Shown here piece after piece: positions 7,588 to 16,062 of a stretch of DNA of 64,000 bases (position 1 is its first letter; every line of letters starts with the position of its first letter). The position numbers and the translations under genes were made by a program. The stretch spans positions 1 through 64,000 of the forward strand of contig NZ_JAAWWD010000009.1 of NCBI RefSeq assembly GCF_021404545.1. Reading direction: 5' to 3'. The DNA comes from Aestuariivita sp. Lineage in GTDB: Bacteria > Pseudomonadota > Alphaproteobacteria > Rhodobacterales > Rhodobacteraceae. The notes beneath the pieces are model-generated. The model searched no databases. It saw only the letters and a list, made by a program, of their open reading frames with translations, and was not told where the DNA came from.

Positions 7588-8544
7588 TTGCACGCGATTG
7601 ACCACTGGCATAGCGTCGACCGGTCTGACCTGATCACCGGTCCCATCGTGTCTTTGCCAACTCCCCATGCGCTGATTGCCCGCCTTGTCCGCGCGGGCCA
7701 TATCCGTCAGCCTGACATCGTCCGTGGATTGTCTGGCGGACGGACCAATGCCGTCTGGCGGATCACATGCGGGTCGCGAAACTGGGTTCTCAAGCTTTAT
7801 GCGTCTGCGGGGCAGACACCGCTTTTTCCCAATGACCCCACAGCCGAACGCATCTGCCTTACACACCTTGCGGGGCAAAGTTTGGCACCAAAACTGTGTG
7901 CAGCGGGGGCCTCTGAGTTTGGCCCTTGGGTTCTCTATACCTTTCTGGACGGTTCAATTTGGCGAGAGGGGACTGCCGACGTCGCTCGAGCCCTGCGCGC
8001 GCTGCATTCGCAATCCTGCCCAATGGGTTTGCGCCACGCTCCAAACGGCAGCGATGATTTGGAAAGCCAGACCGAAGAAATCCTGGCCCGCTGCGGCGGA
8101 TCCCAAGCCGACGCGTTGCGCCTGGCGCGGCCCGAGGGAAAGGTCGCACCGACAATCAGCATAGCGCTGCTTCATGGGGACCCGGTCCCTGGCAACCTGG
8201 TCCTTTCCGAAACAGGGTTGGCCTTTATCGATTGGCAATGTCCTGCCTTGGGTGATCCTTGCGAGGATCTTGCGATCTTCCTGTCGCCAGCGATGCAACA
8301 CCTATACCGCGGACATGCTCTTTCGCCGCGAGAGGTTCGGAACTGTCTGCATGCCTATGGTGCGCCTGACGTGACCTCCCGGTACGATGTCTTGCGGCCT
8401 TGGTATCATCGGCGGATGGCGGCGTACTGCATCTGGCGGGTTCAGACCGGTGCCACTGAATATGCCGCCGGTCTGGATCTGGAACTGGCCGCGTTGCAGG
8501 GGTGCGTCAACAAAGACCAGGTCGTTGACCGATGGGTCGATTAG
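7588..8544 (+). CDS. Aminoglycoside-phosphotransferase / choline-kinase-like kinase
   Basis: A kinase of the APH/choline kinase fold, about 318 residues. Visible motifs are the N-lobe nucleotide loop G-L-S-G-G-R-T-N-A-V-W, the ATP lysine in W-V-L-K-L-Y, the catalytic loop L-L-H-G-D-P-V-P-G-N and the metal-binding aspartate in F-I-D-W-Q. Closest in style to thiamine/choline kinase-like proteins; the substrate cannot be read from sequence. The start is uncertain: TTG at 7588 or GTG at 7648, neither with a strong ribosome site. It lies 14 bases after flgD but has no evident flagellar role. Confidence 0.78.
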   Translation: MHAIDHWHSVDRSDLITGPIVSLPTPHALIARLVRAGHIRQPDIVRGLSGGRTNAVWRITCGSRNWVLKLYASAGQTPLFPNDPTAERICLTHLAGQSLAPKLCAAGASEFGPWVLYTFLDGSIWREGTADVARALRALHSQSCPMGLRHAPNGSDDLESQTEEILARCGGSQADALRLARPEGKVAPTISIALLHGDPVPGNLVLSETGLAFIDWQCPALGDPCEDLAIFLSPAMQHLYRGHALSPREVRNCLHAYGAPDVTSRYDVLRPWYHRRMAAYCIWRVQTGATEYAAGLDLELAALQGCVNKDQVVDRWVD

Positions 8545-8741
8545 GGTCGGCCCTCAGCGCAAGGCGGGCTATGCCGACCGGTCCCAAGCAGCGAGAGCCC
8601 GCGGTGCCCGGACCGGCAAGCCTCATGGCGCGTCGCGGCAGAGCGCGAAGCCCAGATGCACTGCACGGTCTTCGCGCTGCTCCGGCCCGGAGAAATGATC
8701 GGTAAGGCCAAGCCGCCTGGGCGTTGCGACCTCACCGTTAG

Positions 8742-9440
8742 TCAGTCGCGCGGCGGTGTCACCAACCCGATCCGGACGGCAGGGCGGGTCAGAAAACGAT
8801 CCAGATAGGCGGCAAGGTTGGCGTGTTGATCCCAGCCAAGTATCTCCTTGGCGCCATAGAAATCAAGCGCGCGCAGCCAGGGCACGATTGCTATATCAGC
8901 GATCGAGTAATCGCCCGCGACCCAGTTGCGCCCGTCCATATGCCCGTCGAGGACGGCAAGAAGGCGCTTTGCTTCATTGATGTAGCGTTCCCGGGGACGG
9001 GGATCCTCGATCTCGGAGCCCGCGAACTTGTAAAAGAATCCAAGCTGACCGAACATCGGTCCCAAGCCGCCCATCTGAAACATCAGCCATTGAATCACCT
9101 GGGCCCGCTCGGCAGCCGTGGTGCCGATCAGCATGCCCGATTTCTCGGCCAGATAGATCAGGATTGCACCGCTTTCAAACAGGCCCACGGCCGTGCCGTC
9201 CGGTCCGTTCGGGTCAATGATCGCGGGGATCTTGTTGTTGGGGTTCAGCGAGAGAAACTCAGCACTTTTGACATCCGCATCTGACAGCGTGACCTTATGC
9301 GCCTCATACGGCAGCCCCATCTCTTCGAGGGCGATAGAGACCTTTACGCCGTTTGGTGTGGGAAACGAATAAAGCTGAATAACCTTTGGATTTTGGGCAG
9401 GCCATTTGCGGCTGATTGGAAACTGATCGAGAGCGGACAT
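8742..9440 (-). CDS. Glutathione S-transferase family protein, Nu class (YfcG-like)
   Basis: A 232-residue GST with a thioredoxin-fold N-domain (about 20-105: Y-S-F-P-T-P-N-G-V-K-V-S-I-A-L-E-E, then N-P-N-N-K-I-P-A-I and E-S-G-A-I-L-I-Y-L-A) and an all-helical C-domain. The T-P-N-G-x-K motif is typical of YfcG/YghU-type disulfide-bond reductases, which use bound glutathione for disulfide exchange rather than conjugation. Monocistronic, convergent with the kinase gene. A second Nu-type paralogue lies at 13652-14524. Confidence 0.85.
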   Translation of the reverse strand: MSALDQFPISRKWPAQNPKVIQLYSFPTPNGVKVSIALEEMGLPYEAHKVTLSDADVKSAEFLSLNPNNKIPAIIDPNGPDGTAVGLFESGAILIYLAEKSGMLIGTTAAERAQVIQWLMFQMGGLGPMFGQLGFFYKFAGSEIEDPRPRERYINEAKRLLAVLDGHMDGRNWVAGDYSIADIAIVPWLRALDFYGAKEILGWDQHANLAAYLDRFLTRPAVRIGLVTPPRD

Positions 9441-9586
9441 GCTGTCCTCCTATGAAGCGGTATTGCTAAACCTAAGACCCTGGCTTGTGAAAAACAGGCT
9501 TTGCCATGTTCGGCGATATGCTAACGATTGTGTGACTGCGCACATAAAGAAGGCGCTGTCCAAGGGCCAAGAGAGAGGGACATAGA

Positions 9587-10033
9587 ATGTTTCAGGAATT
9601 CAGGACGTTCATTGCCAAGGGCAATGTCATGGATATGGCGGTCGGCATCATCATTGGCGCTGCCTTCACCGCGATCGTGTCATCCATGGTGGCCGATCTG
9701 ATCAATCCGATCATCGGATTGGTCAGCGGGGGCGTCGACTTTACCAACAATTACGCCGTTCTGGGTGGCGAGGTGCCCGCCGGAGCCAGCCTTGAGGCCG
9801 CGCGCGAAGCCGGGGCGTCGGTCTTTGCCTATGGCGCGTTCATCATGGCAGTGATCAATTTTCTGATCATCGCCTGGGTGGTGTTCCTGTTGGTGAAGAT
9901 GGTCAACCGCATCAAGGATGCGGCCACCGCAGAGGAAGACGCGCCCGCAACCCAGGAGGCGCCCGCAGGCCCAACCGAACTGGAGATCCTCATGGAGATC
10001 CGCGACGTGTTACACAAACAAAGCGCGTCCTGA
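9587..10033 (+). CDS. mscL: MscL, large-conductance mechanosensitive channel
   Basis: This 148-residue channel begins with the short amphipathic helix (F-R-x-F-I-A-K-G-N-V-x-D-M-A-V-G-x-I-I-G-A-A-F), which is the MscL signature. TM1 (about 15-45), a periplasmic loop and TM2 (about 82-105) follow, then a charged cytoplasmic tail. It forms a homopentameric pore that opens under membrane tension to release solutes on hypo-osmotic shock. The gene is monocistronic and ends at a shared hairpin with ald. Confidence 0.96.
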   Translation: MFQEFRTFIAKGNVMDMAVGIIIGAAFTAIVSSMVADLINPIIGLVSGGVDFTNNYAVLGGEVPAGASLEAAREAGASVFAYGAFIMAVINFLIIAWVVFLLVKMVNRIKDAATAEEDAPATQEAPAGPTELEILMEIRDVLHKQSAS

Positions 10034-10041
10034 GCATCGGA

Positions 10042-10082
10042 GACCTGTCACCCGGGCGGGCCTTTTGCGCCCGGCTCAGGTC
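10042..10082. terminator. Bidirectional terminator between mscL and ald
   Basis: An inner stem CCGGGCG (10052-10058) / CGCCCGG (10068-10074) sits inside an outer stem GACCTG (10042-10047) / CAGGTC (10077-10082). The loop contains a T-run. It lies in the 42-base gap between the convergent mscL and ald genes and reaches into the ald stop codon. Confidence 0.6.
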
Positions 10083-11194
10083 TTGATCGCCAACTGGGGG
10101 GAGACCACATTAATCCCCAGCGCACGACCAACCGCGTAATAGGTCAGCGTTCCGGCATGCACGTTCAGGCCGTTCAACAGATGCGGATCATCTGTACACG
10201 CCTGTCGCCAGCCTTTGTCGGCAAGTGCCAGCATGAAGGGCATCGTCGCATTGCCAAGAGCGATGGTCGAGGTTCGCGCCACGGCGCCCGGCATGTTGGC
10301 TACACAGTAATGCATGATCCCGTCCACATCATAGATCGGATCGGCATGGGTCGTCGGTTTCGAAGTCTCGAAACATCCACCCTGGTCAATCGCCACATCG
10401 ACCAATGCCGCGCCCGGTTTCATCTGGGCAAACTGGGCGCGTTTTACCAGTTTGGGTGCCTCGGCGCCGGGGATCAGCACGGCACCGATGACCATATCGG
10501 CCTCTCCCAAATGCTCTGCCAGCAACCCCGATGAAGAGTAGCCTGTTCGAAACTGTGCGCCGAATGCATCGTCGAGATACCGCAGGCGCGGCAGCGAGCG
10601 ATCCAGTACTGTGACTTCTGCACCCATCCCGGCGGCGATGCGGGCGGCATGGGTCCCGACGACCCCGCCACCGATCACCAGAACCCTGGCTGGGCCTACG
10701 CCGGGCACACCGCCCATCAAAACGCCGCGCCCACCATTGGCCTTTTGCAATGTCCAGGCCCCCACTTGCGGCGCCAGGCGTCCAGCCACCTCTGACATGG
10801 GCGCCAGCAGGGGCAGGCCGCCGCGATCATCCGTGACGGTCTCATATGCGATGGCGGTGCATCCCGATGCCAGCAGATCATGGGTTTGACCCGGGTCCGG
10901 CGCAAGGTGGAGATAGGTAAAAAGCAATTGCCCTTCGCGCAGCATCTTGCGCTCGGCAGGTTGTGGCTCCTTGACCTTGACGATCATGTCGGCGGTGGCA
11001 AAGACTTCGTCGGCCGTTTCCACGATCCGGGCGCCCGCAGCGGCATAGTCGGCATCGTCAAATCCCGCTCCCGCTCCGGCGCCTGTTTGGATCATCACAC
11101 CATGGCCATGGGCGACGGCCTCCTGCGCGGCGTTTGGGGTCAATCCGACCCTGAATTCCTGTGGTTTGACTTCTTTCGGGCAGCCGATTTTCAT
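10076..11194 (-). CDS. ald: Alanine dehydrogenase
   Basis: This 372-residue NAD-dependent enzyme interconverts L-alanine with pyruvate and ammonium. The N-terminal M-K-I-G-C-P-K-E-V-K-x-x-E-x-R-V is the family start, the Rossmann loop is V-L-V-I-G-G-G-V-V-G-T-H-A-A, and M-P-G-A-V-A-R-T-S-T is conserved near residue 300. The ATG at 11194 is preceded by GAGGAG; a longer frame to 11242 is rejected. It is divergent from an Lrp/AsnC regulator (11329), the common ald/aldR arrangement, so alanine-responsive control is likely. Confidence 0.95.
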   Translation of the reverse strand: MKIGCPKEVKPQEFRVGLTPNAAQEAVAHGHGVMIQTGAGAGAGFDDADYAAAGARIVETADEVFATADMIVKVKEPQPAERKMLREGQLLFTYLHLAPDPGQTHDLLASGCTAIAYETVTDDRGGLPLLAPMSEVAGRLAPQVGAWTLQKANGGRGVLMGGVPGVGPARVLVIGGGVVGTHAARIAAGMGAEVTVLDRSLPRLRYLDDAFGAQFRTGYSSSGLLAEHLGEADMVIGAVLIPGAEAPKLVKRAQFAQMKPGAALVDVAIDQGGCFETSKPTTHADPIYDVDGIMHYCVANMPGAVARTSTIALGNATMPFMLALADKGWRQACTDDPHLLNGLNVHAGTLTYYAVGRALGINVVSPQLAIKT

Positions 11195-11328
11195 GCGATC
11201 TCTCCTCTTCCCTCCGTGCATTATGGGCCATGTCTGGCGCAATGTGCTTGAAATGATACCCCGCGATGAGTGAAATTGGCGAAAGAACCTGCGATGAAAT
11301 CACCTTCCAACGCAAAGGATGTGCGTCC

Positions 11329-11787
11329 ATGAGCCTTGATGCAATCGACAGGCGGATTCTCTCGGCCTTGCAAGAACGCGGTCGGATGTCGAATGCGGAT
11401 TTGTCCGAGCAGATAAACCTCTCGCCCTCGGCCTGCCATCGCCGGGTGCAGCGGTTGGAGACCGAGGGATATATCCGCGATTATGTGGCGCTGCTGGACG
11501 CCCGCAAGATGGGTGTGCCAACGACGGTGTTTGTCGAGATTACGCTGCAAGGGCAGACGGACGAGGTTCTTGATGCGTTTGAAAAGGCGATCATGCGGAT
11601 CCCGGATGTTCTGGAATGCCATTTGATGGCCGGTTCGGCGGATTACATCCTCAAGGTGGTGGCTGAAAACACGGACGATTTTGCGCGCATCCACCGCCAG
11701 CATCTCGCACGCCTGCCCGGAGTGGCGCAGATGCAATCGTCCTTTGCGCTGCGCACGGTCTTCAAGACGACGGCTCTTCCGGTGTGA
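11329..11787 (+). CDS. Lrp/AsnC-family regulator, probably of ald
   Basis: A 152-residue Lrp-type regulator: N-terminal helix-turn-helix (L-D-x-I-D-R-R-I-L-x-x-L-Q through S-P-S-A-C-H-R-R-V-Q-R-L) and a C-terminal RAM ligand-binding domain (G-S-A-D-Y-I-L-K-V). The ATG at 11329 follows AAAGGA; upstream in-frame ATG codons would add an atypical leader. It is divergent from ald, so it most likely activates alanine dehydrogenase in response to alanine. Confidence 0.9.
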   Translation: MSLDAIDRRILSALQERGRMSNADLSEQINLSPSACHRRVQRLETEGYIRDYVALLDARKMGVPTTVFVEITLQGQTDEVLDAFEKAIMRIPDVLECHLMAGSADYILKVVAENTDDFARIHRQHLARLPGVAQMQSSFALRTVFKTTALPV

Positions 11788-12013
11788 CGCTGCCTGATTG
11801 AGCGCCTGCGGCGCAAGTGTCTCGTCTCGGCCTCCGCCTCCGGCTGCGTCCTCGGTGGGTGCTTGGTGCCCGGTTCTGCCTTATTGCGATTCACCGGGGT
11901 CCTGACCGCCGGGGCGCAACCCCCGGCGCCGGTCGGCGCGCGCAGCGCGTCGATACCGGAAGGGGCTTGAAGCTTTGTGGGTTCTGCGAGACGGTCCGTT
12001 GCAAGAGGTGCCT

Positions 12014-13597
12014 ATGAGCTGGGATTACATCATCGTCGGGGCGGGCAGTGCCGGCTGCGTTCTGGCCAAACGTCTGGGGGAGGCCGGACACAAGGTGCTC
12101 CTGCTCGAAGCCGGTGGCACGGACAGCTATCACTGGGTCCATATTCCGATGGGATATCTCTATTGTATCGGAAACCCGCGCACCGATTGGATGTACCGGA
12201 CCGAGGCTGAGCCCGGGCTGAACGGTCGATCCCTGCTCTACCCCAGGGGCAAGCTGTTGGGTGGGTGCAGTTCGATCAATGGGATGCTCTATATCCGGGG
12301 GCAGGCGGCGGATTATGACGGGTGGCGGCAGTTGGGGCTGACCTGCTGGGGTTGGGACGATGTCCTGCCCTATTTTCTGAAGTCCGAGGATTATGCCGAT
12401 GGCCCGTCTCAGATGCATGGCATCGGTGGCGAATGGCGCGTGGATCACCAGCGCCTGCACTGGGATCTCTTGGATCATTGGGCCGAGGCGGCGCAAGCCT
12501 GGGGTCTCCCGCGCATCGCGGATTTCAACACCGGCACCAATGAAGGTGTCGGGTATTACCGTGTGAACCAGCGCGGGGGCTGGCGGATGAACACCGCAAA
12601 GGCGTTTTTGCGTACGGCCAAGGCACCCGGGCTGAAGGTCGAGACGTTTGCCCGGACCCGGCGCGTCCTCATCGAGGGCGGTCGGGCCGTTGGGGTCGAA
12701 TATCAGCAAGACGGAGTGATCAAGACCGCGCACGCACAGGCAGAGGTGATCCTGTCGGCAGGGGCGATTGGCAGCCCGCAGATCTTGCAGCTGTCCGGGA
12801 TCGGTCCAGCGGACCTTTTGCAATCCCTTGGAATTGCAGTCGTCCAAAACGCGCCGGATGTGGGGCGGAACCTTCAGGATCATCTGCAGTTGCGCTGCGC
12901 GTGGCGGCTCCAAGGGGCGAAGACGCTTAATACTCTGGCCAATTCGTTTTGGGGCAAGGCCAAGATAGCTCTCGAATATGGGCTCAGGCGCAGCGGGCCG
13001 ATGTCGATGGCACCCTCACAGCTAGGGGCATTCTCGCGGTCCTCCAGCGATGTCGTCACGCCCGATCTGCAATACCACGTGCAGCCTCTATCTCTGGACG
13101 CGTTTGGAGAGCCGCTGCACGATTTTCCGGCCATCACGGCCAGTGTTTGCAATCTGCGCCCTCAGAGCCGGGGTGTGGTTGAGATCGCGTCTCCAAATCC
13201 GCAGGATGCACCTCGCATCGCGCCCAGATATCTCAGCGATCCGGCAGACAGGCGCATTGCAGCGGCGGCGATCCGTCAGGCGCGCCAGATCATGGCACAG
13301 GCACCCATGCAGCGCTATGCCCCTCAAGAGATGCGGCCCGGTCCGGTGGCCGATGATGAGGCGACGCTGGTGAAGGCGGCCGGTGAGATTGGCACAACGA
13401 TTTTCCATCCCAGCTGCACGGTGCGAATGGGGGCCGATGAGACCGCGCCGCTTGATGCCATGCTCAGGGTGAGGGGCGTTCGCGCTTTGCGCGTGGTCGA
13501 TGCCAGTGTGATGCCCCGCATCACCAGCGGGAACACCAATGCGCCAACCATCATGATTGCCGAGAAGGCGGCAGATCTGATCCTCGCCACCGGGTGA
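12014..13597 (+). CDS. GMC-family FAD oxidoreductase (choline dehydrogenase-like)
   Basis: This 527-residue flavoenzyme carries the GMC features: N-terminal FAD Rossmann loop V-G-A-G-S-A-G-C-V-L-A, the segment P-R-G-K-L-L-G-G-C-S-S-I-N-G-M (signature 1), G-A-I-G-S-P-Q-I-L-Q-L-S-G-I-G-P (signature 2, near residue 255), and the C-terminal active-site region with catalytic His in T-I-F-H-P-S-C-T and N-T-N-A-P. Such enzymes oxidise alcohols to aldehydes; no betaine genes are near, so choline is not assured as substrate. The ATG at 12014 follows AAGAGG. Confidence 0.87.
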   Translation: MSWDYIIVGAGSAGCVLAKRLGEAGHKVLLLEAGGTDSYHWVHIPMGYLYCIGNPRTDWMYRTEAEPGLNGRSLLYPRGKLLGGCSSINGMLYIRGQAADYDGWRQLGLTCWGWDDVLPYFLKSEDYADGPSQMHGIGGEWRVDHQRLHWDLLDHWAEAAQAWGLPRIADFNTGTNEGVGYYRVNQRGGWRMNTAKAFLRTAKAPGLKVETFARTRRVLIEGGRAVGVEYQQDGVIKTAHAQAEVILSAGAIGSPQILQLSGIGPADLLQSLGIAVVQNAPDVGRNLQDHLQLRCAWRLQGAKTLNTLANSFWGKAKIALEYGLRRSGPMSMAPSQLGAFSRSSSDVVTPDLQYHVQPLSLDAFGEPLHDFPAITASVCNLRPQSRGVVEIASPNPQDAPRIAPRYLSDPADRRIAAAAIRQARQIMAQAPMQRYAPQEMRPGPVADDEATLVKAAGEIGTTIFHPSCTVRMGADETAPLDAMLRVRGVRALRVVDASVMPRITSGNTNAPTIMIAEKAADLILATG

Positions 13598-13614
13598 GGG
13601 CAAGGTCTGACAAC

Positions 13615-13648
13615 CGCGCGAGCGGTCCTGTCATGAACCGCTCGCGCG
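13615..13648. terminator. Bidirectional terminator hairpin
   Basis: A perfect 12-bp stem (13615-13626 with 13637-13648; left arm CGCGCGAGCGGT) with a ten-base loop fills most of the 54-base gap between the convergent GMC oxidoreductase and YghU-like genes. Confidence 0.65.
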
Positions 13649-13651
13649 CTA

Positions 13652-14524
13652 TCAGGCGGTCTCGCTTTCGATCTTGTCCTGGGTTTTCGTCTCGAAATCC
13701 TCGGCATCGTGCCGTTCGCGCAGCTGCGTGTGCAATTCGCCAAAGGCCCGGTTGACCATCCGTCCCCGGCTGACGGCGGGCCGGGCGTCGATCTCGCGGG
13801 CCCAGCGCAGGACGTTCTTGTAGCTCTCTACATCCAGGAACTCGCCCGCGTCATAGAGACGGCCCAGAACCAGCTGACCGTACCATGCCCAGATCGCCAT
13901 ATCGGCAATCGAATACTCTTCGCCCGCCATATACGCGTTCTCGGCCAGGTGCCGGTCGAGCACGTCAAGCTGGCGCTTGGTCTCCATCGCAAAGCGGTTG
14001 ACCGGGTACTCCCATTTCTCGGGAGCATAGGCATAAAAATGGCCAAACCCGCCACCCAGATAGGGCGCGCTGCCCATCTGCCAGAACAGCCAGTTCATGC
14101 ATTCCGTGCGCGCGCCGTGGTCGGTTGGCAGGAACGCCCCGAACTTCTCGGCCAGATAGAGCAGGATCGAGCCGCTCTCGAACACGCGCGTTGGCGGTGC
14201 CGTGGAATGATCCATCATCGCGGGGATTTTTGAATTCGGATTGGCCGCGACAAAGCCGCTGCCGAACTGATCGCCTTCGCCGATGTTGATCAGCCAGGCA
14301 TCGTACTCCGCACCCTCATGTCCCAGCGCCAACAGCTCTTCGAGCATCACAGTGACCTTGACCCCATTCGGCGTGGCCAGCGAATAGAGCTGGAGCGGGT
14401 GCTTGCCCACTTCGAGATCCTTGTCATGGGTGGCCCCGGCGATGGGGCGGTTGATCGAAGCAAAGCGGCCACCGCTTTCCTGATCCCATGTCCAGACCTT
14501 GGGCGGGGTGTAGGTATCGCTCAT
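13652..14524 (-). CDS. yghU: Glutathione-dependent disulfide-bond oxidoreductase, YghU-like
   Basis: A 290-residue Nu-class GST. It has the YghU-type N-terminal extension (Y-T-P-P-K-V-W-T-W, then F-A-S-I-N-R-P-I-A-G), the Y-S-L-A-T-P-N-G-x-K-V-T motif that binds glutathione pairs, N-P-N-S-K-I-P-A, and a helical C-domain with Y-S-I-A-D-M-A-I-W-A-W-Y. YghU reduces disulfides with two bound glutathiones. Monocistronic; shares a hairpin with the convergent GMC gene. Confidence 0.9.
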   Translation of the reverse strand: MSDTYTPPKVWTWDQESGGRFASINRPIAGATHDKDLEVGKHPLQLYSLATPNGVKVTVMLEELLALGHEGAEYDAWLINIGEGDQFGSGFVAANPNSKIPAMMDHSTAPPTRVFESGSILLYLAEKFGAFLPTDHGARTECMNWLFWQMGSAPYLGGGFGHFYAYAPEKWEYPVNRFAMETKRQLDVLDRHLAENAYMAGEEYSIADMAIWAWYGQLVLGRLYDAGEFLDVESYKNVLRWAREIDARPAVSRGRMVNRAFGELHTQLRERHDAEDFETKTQDKIESETA

Positions 14525-14675
14525 GTTGTCTTTTCCTTATGCGCTTGGATTGGGGGCAACATAAGGCCTTGGGGGACAATGTGTAGGTGTTCTGCCCAGG
14601 CATGGGACGTGCGGGCAGAAAAACGAGACACACATGGCGCTGATGGATCGGTCGGCCCGCACCCGCTGGTCACAG

Positions 14676-14704
14676 AAAAACCCCCGCAGGCCGGGCCCCG
14701 GGGG
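14676..14704 (-). terminator. Rho-independent terminator of rpsU
   Basis: On the minus strand a GC-rich stem (CCCCC at 14704-14700 with GGGGG at 14685-14681, plus internal GGCC pairing) is followed directly by TTTTT (14680-14676). It lies 35 bases past the rpsU stop codon. Confidence 0.8.
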
Positions 14705-14738
14705 TCGTTCGTTTTCGTGTCTGCACTGCCGGGTCTGC

Positions 14739-14945
14739 TCAGAGCATCCCTTCGCGCTGGGCCTTCTTGCGAGCCAGCTTGCGGGCACGCCGAATCGCTT
14801 CGGCTTTCTCGCGGGCTTTCTTCTCGCTGGGCTTCTCGAAATGCTGCTTGAGCTTCATTTCGCGGAAGACGCCCTCGCGTTGCAGTTTTTTCTTCAGAGC
14901 GCGCAGCGCCTGATCGACATTGTTGTCGCGAACACTAACCTGCAT
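14739..14945 (-). CDS. rpsU: 30S ribosomal protein S21
   Basis: The 68-residue basic protein matches S21: M-Q-V[22 protein letters not shown], then [16 protein letters not shown] and an Arg/Lys/Ala-rich tail. It binds the 30S platform near the 16S 3' end and assists initiation. It is monocistronic with its own terminator and is divergent from the COQ9 gene. Confidence 0.97.
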   Translation of the reverse strand: MQVSVRDNNVDQALRALKKKLQREGVFREMKLKQHFEKPSEKKAREKAEAIRRARKLARKKAQREGML

Positions 14946-15056
14946 GTGGTTTTCACCACCTTTCTAAGTTGAGTTGCAATGATTTGCAGGAAGTGGCCGT
15001 ATAGCAAAGCCCCGCTATGTTGTCTAGGGTCCGTCCAAACCCGACAGGAGAGTGCC

Positions 15057-15752
15057 ATGACCGATCCCATCGACCTCAAGACGCGGCTCTTGGATGCCGC
15101 GTTGATGCATGTCCCCTTCGACGGCTGGTCCGAGGCCGCGTTTCGTGCCGCTGTGACTGATCTGGGTGGGGAGATGACGGCGGCCCGCGCACTCTGCCCA
15201 CGTGGTGCGCTGGATCTGGCGGTTGCGTTTCACAAACGCGGTGATGCGATCATGTTGGCGCGGCTGGAAAGCGAGGATCTGTCTGCCTTGCGCTTTCGCG
15301 ACAGGATTGCCGCGGCTGTCCGGTTCCGGCTGGAAGCTGTGGATGACAAAGAGGCGGTGCGCCGTGGCACCACGCTCTTTTCGCTACCGCATCATGCGCC
15401 CGAGGGCGCGCGCCTGATCTGGGAGACCTGCGACGCGATTTGGGCGGCGCTGGGCGACGCCTCAGACGACATCAACTGGTACACAAAGCGTGCCACGCTG
15501 TCGGGCGTTTACTCTTCCACCGTGCTCTACTGGCTGGGCGATGACAGTCTGGACCATCAGGCGACCTGGGCGTTTCTGGATCGGCGCATCGACAACGTCA
15601 TGCAGATCGAAGAGATTAAGGCGAAGGTGCGTAAGTCTCCTGTGTTGTCCAAACTGATGGCGGGCCCCAATTGGCTGGCCAGTCAGGTCAAGGCGCCAAG
15701 CCGTACGCCGCCCTCGGATTTGCCGGGCAGCTGGGCCGCGCCGCGCGATTAG
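15057..15752 (+). CDS. COQ9 family ubiquinone biosynthesis protein
   Basis: This 231-residue COQ9-type protein has the TetR-like fold N-terminus (L-L-D-A-A-L-M-H-V-P-F-D-G-W-S) and the COQ9 C-domain with W-Y-T-K-R-A-x-L-x-x-V-Y and T-x-x-F-L-D-R-R-I-D-x-V-M. COQ9 binds lipid and presents quinone intermediates to the COQ7 hydroxylase. The ATG at 15057 follows AGGAG; an in-frame start at 14979 would run into the rpsU promoter. Divergent from rpsU. Confidence 0.9.
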   Translation: MTDPIDLKTRLLDAALMHVPFDGWSEAAFRAAVTDLGGEMTAARALCPRGALDLAVAFHKRGDAIMLARLESEDLSALRFRDRIAAAVRFRLEAVDDKEAVRRGTTLFSLPHHAPEGARLIWETCDAIWAALGDASDDINWYTKRATLSGVYSSTVLYWLGDDSLDHQATWAFLDRRIDNVMQIEEIKAKVRKSPVLSKLMAGPNWLASQVKAPSRTPPSDLPGSWAAPRD

Positions 15753-15954
15753 GAGCGCAGCAGCACTCCCAGCGCAGGGGGGGATCAGCACCACCTTCAG
15801 GTGTATGAGCACCAAGGGGCTGTCCAGACCCAAGCGCCATCCCGATCAGCTCCAGCGCACTGATCACCCCAATCGCCAGATAGACCGACGCCAGGATCTG
15901 GCGCGCGTCGTTGGCCGGGCCAGATGTCACATCCAACCCGGGCTGCCCCGTCAT
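15688..15954 (-). CDS. Possible small membrane protein, perhaps frameshifted
   Basis: Within the 310-base gap between COQ9 and the next plus-strand gene, the minus strand opens at 15954 with MTGQPGLDVTSGPAND and then a convincing membrane helix (I-L-A-S-V-Y-L-A-I-G-V-I-S-A-L-E-L-I-G-M). After about residue 42 the frame turns into proline/cysteine-rich sequence. A different frame continues hydrophobic there (L-V-L-I-H-L-K-V-V-L-I), so a frameshift or truncated gene is possible. The end overlaps COQ9. No family recognised. Confidence 0.3.
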   Translation of the reverse strand: MTGQPGLDVTSGPANDARQILASVYLAIGVISALELIGMALGSGQPLGAHTPEGGADPPLRWECCCAPNRAARPSCPANPRAAYGLAP

Positions 15955-16062
15955 CTCACCAACATGGATAGGGTCAGCATCGTCATGGGCATCTCCGGAG
16001 TGTCGGCTTTTCGCGGCGCCTTTGCGGTGATACGCAAGCAAAGGGAGAAAAGGATCACAGAT

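Noticed and set aside
8623-8745. Minus-strand frame behind the GST gene ending in a protein-like C-terminus
   Set aside because: It has no start codon, runs out of frame from the GST gene and matches no family I know; not enough to call a remnant.
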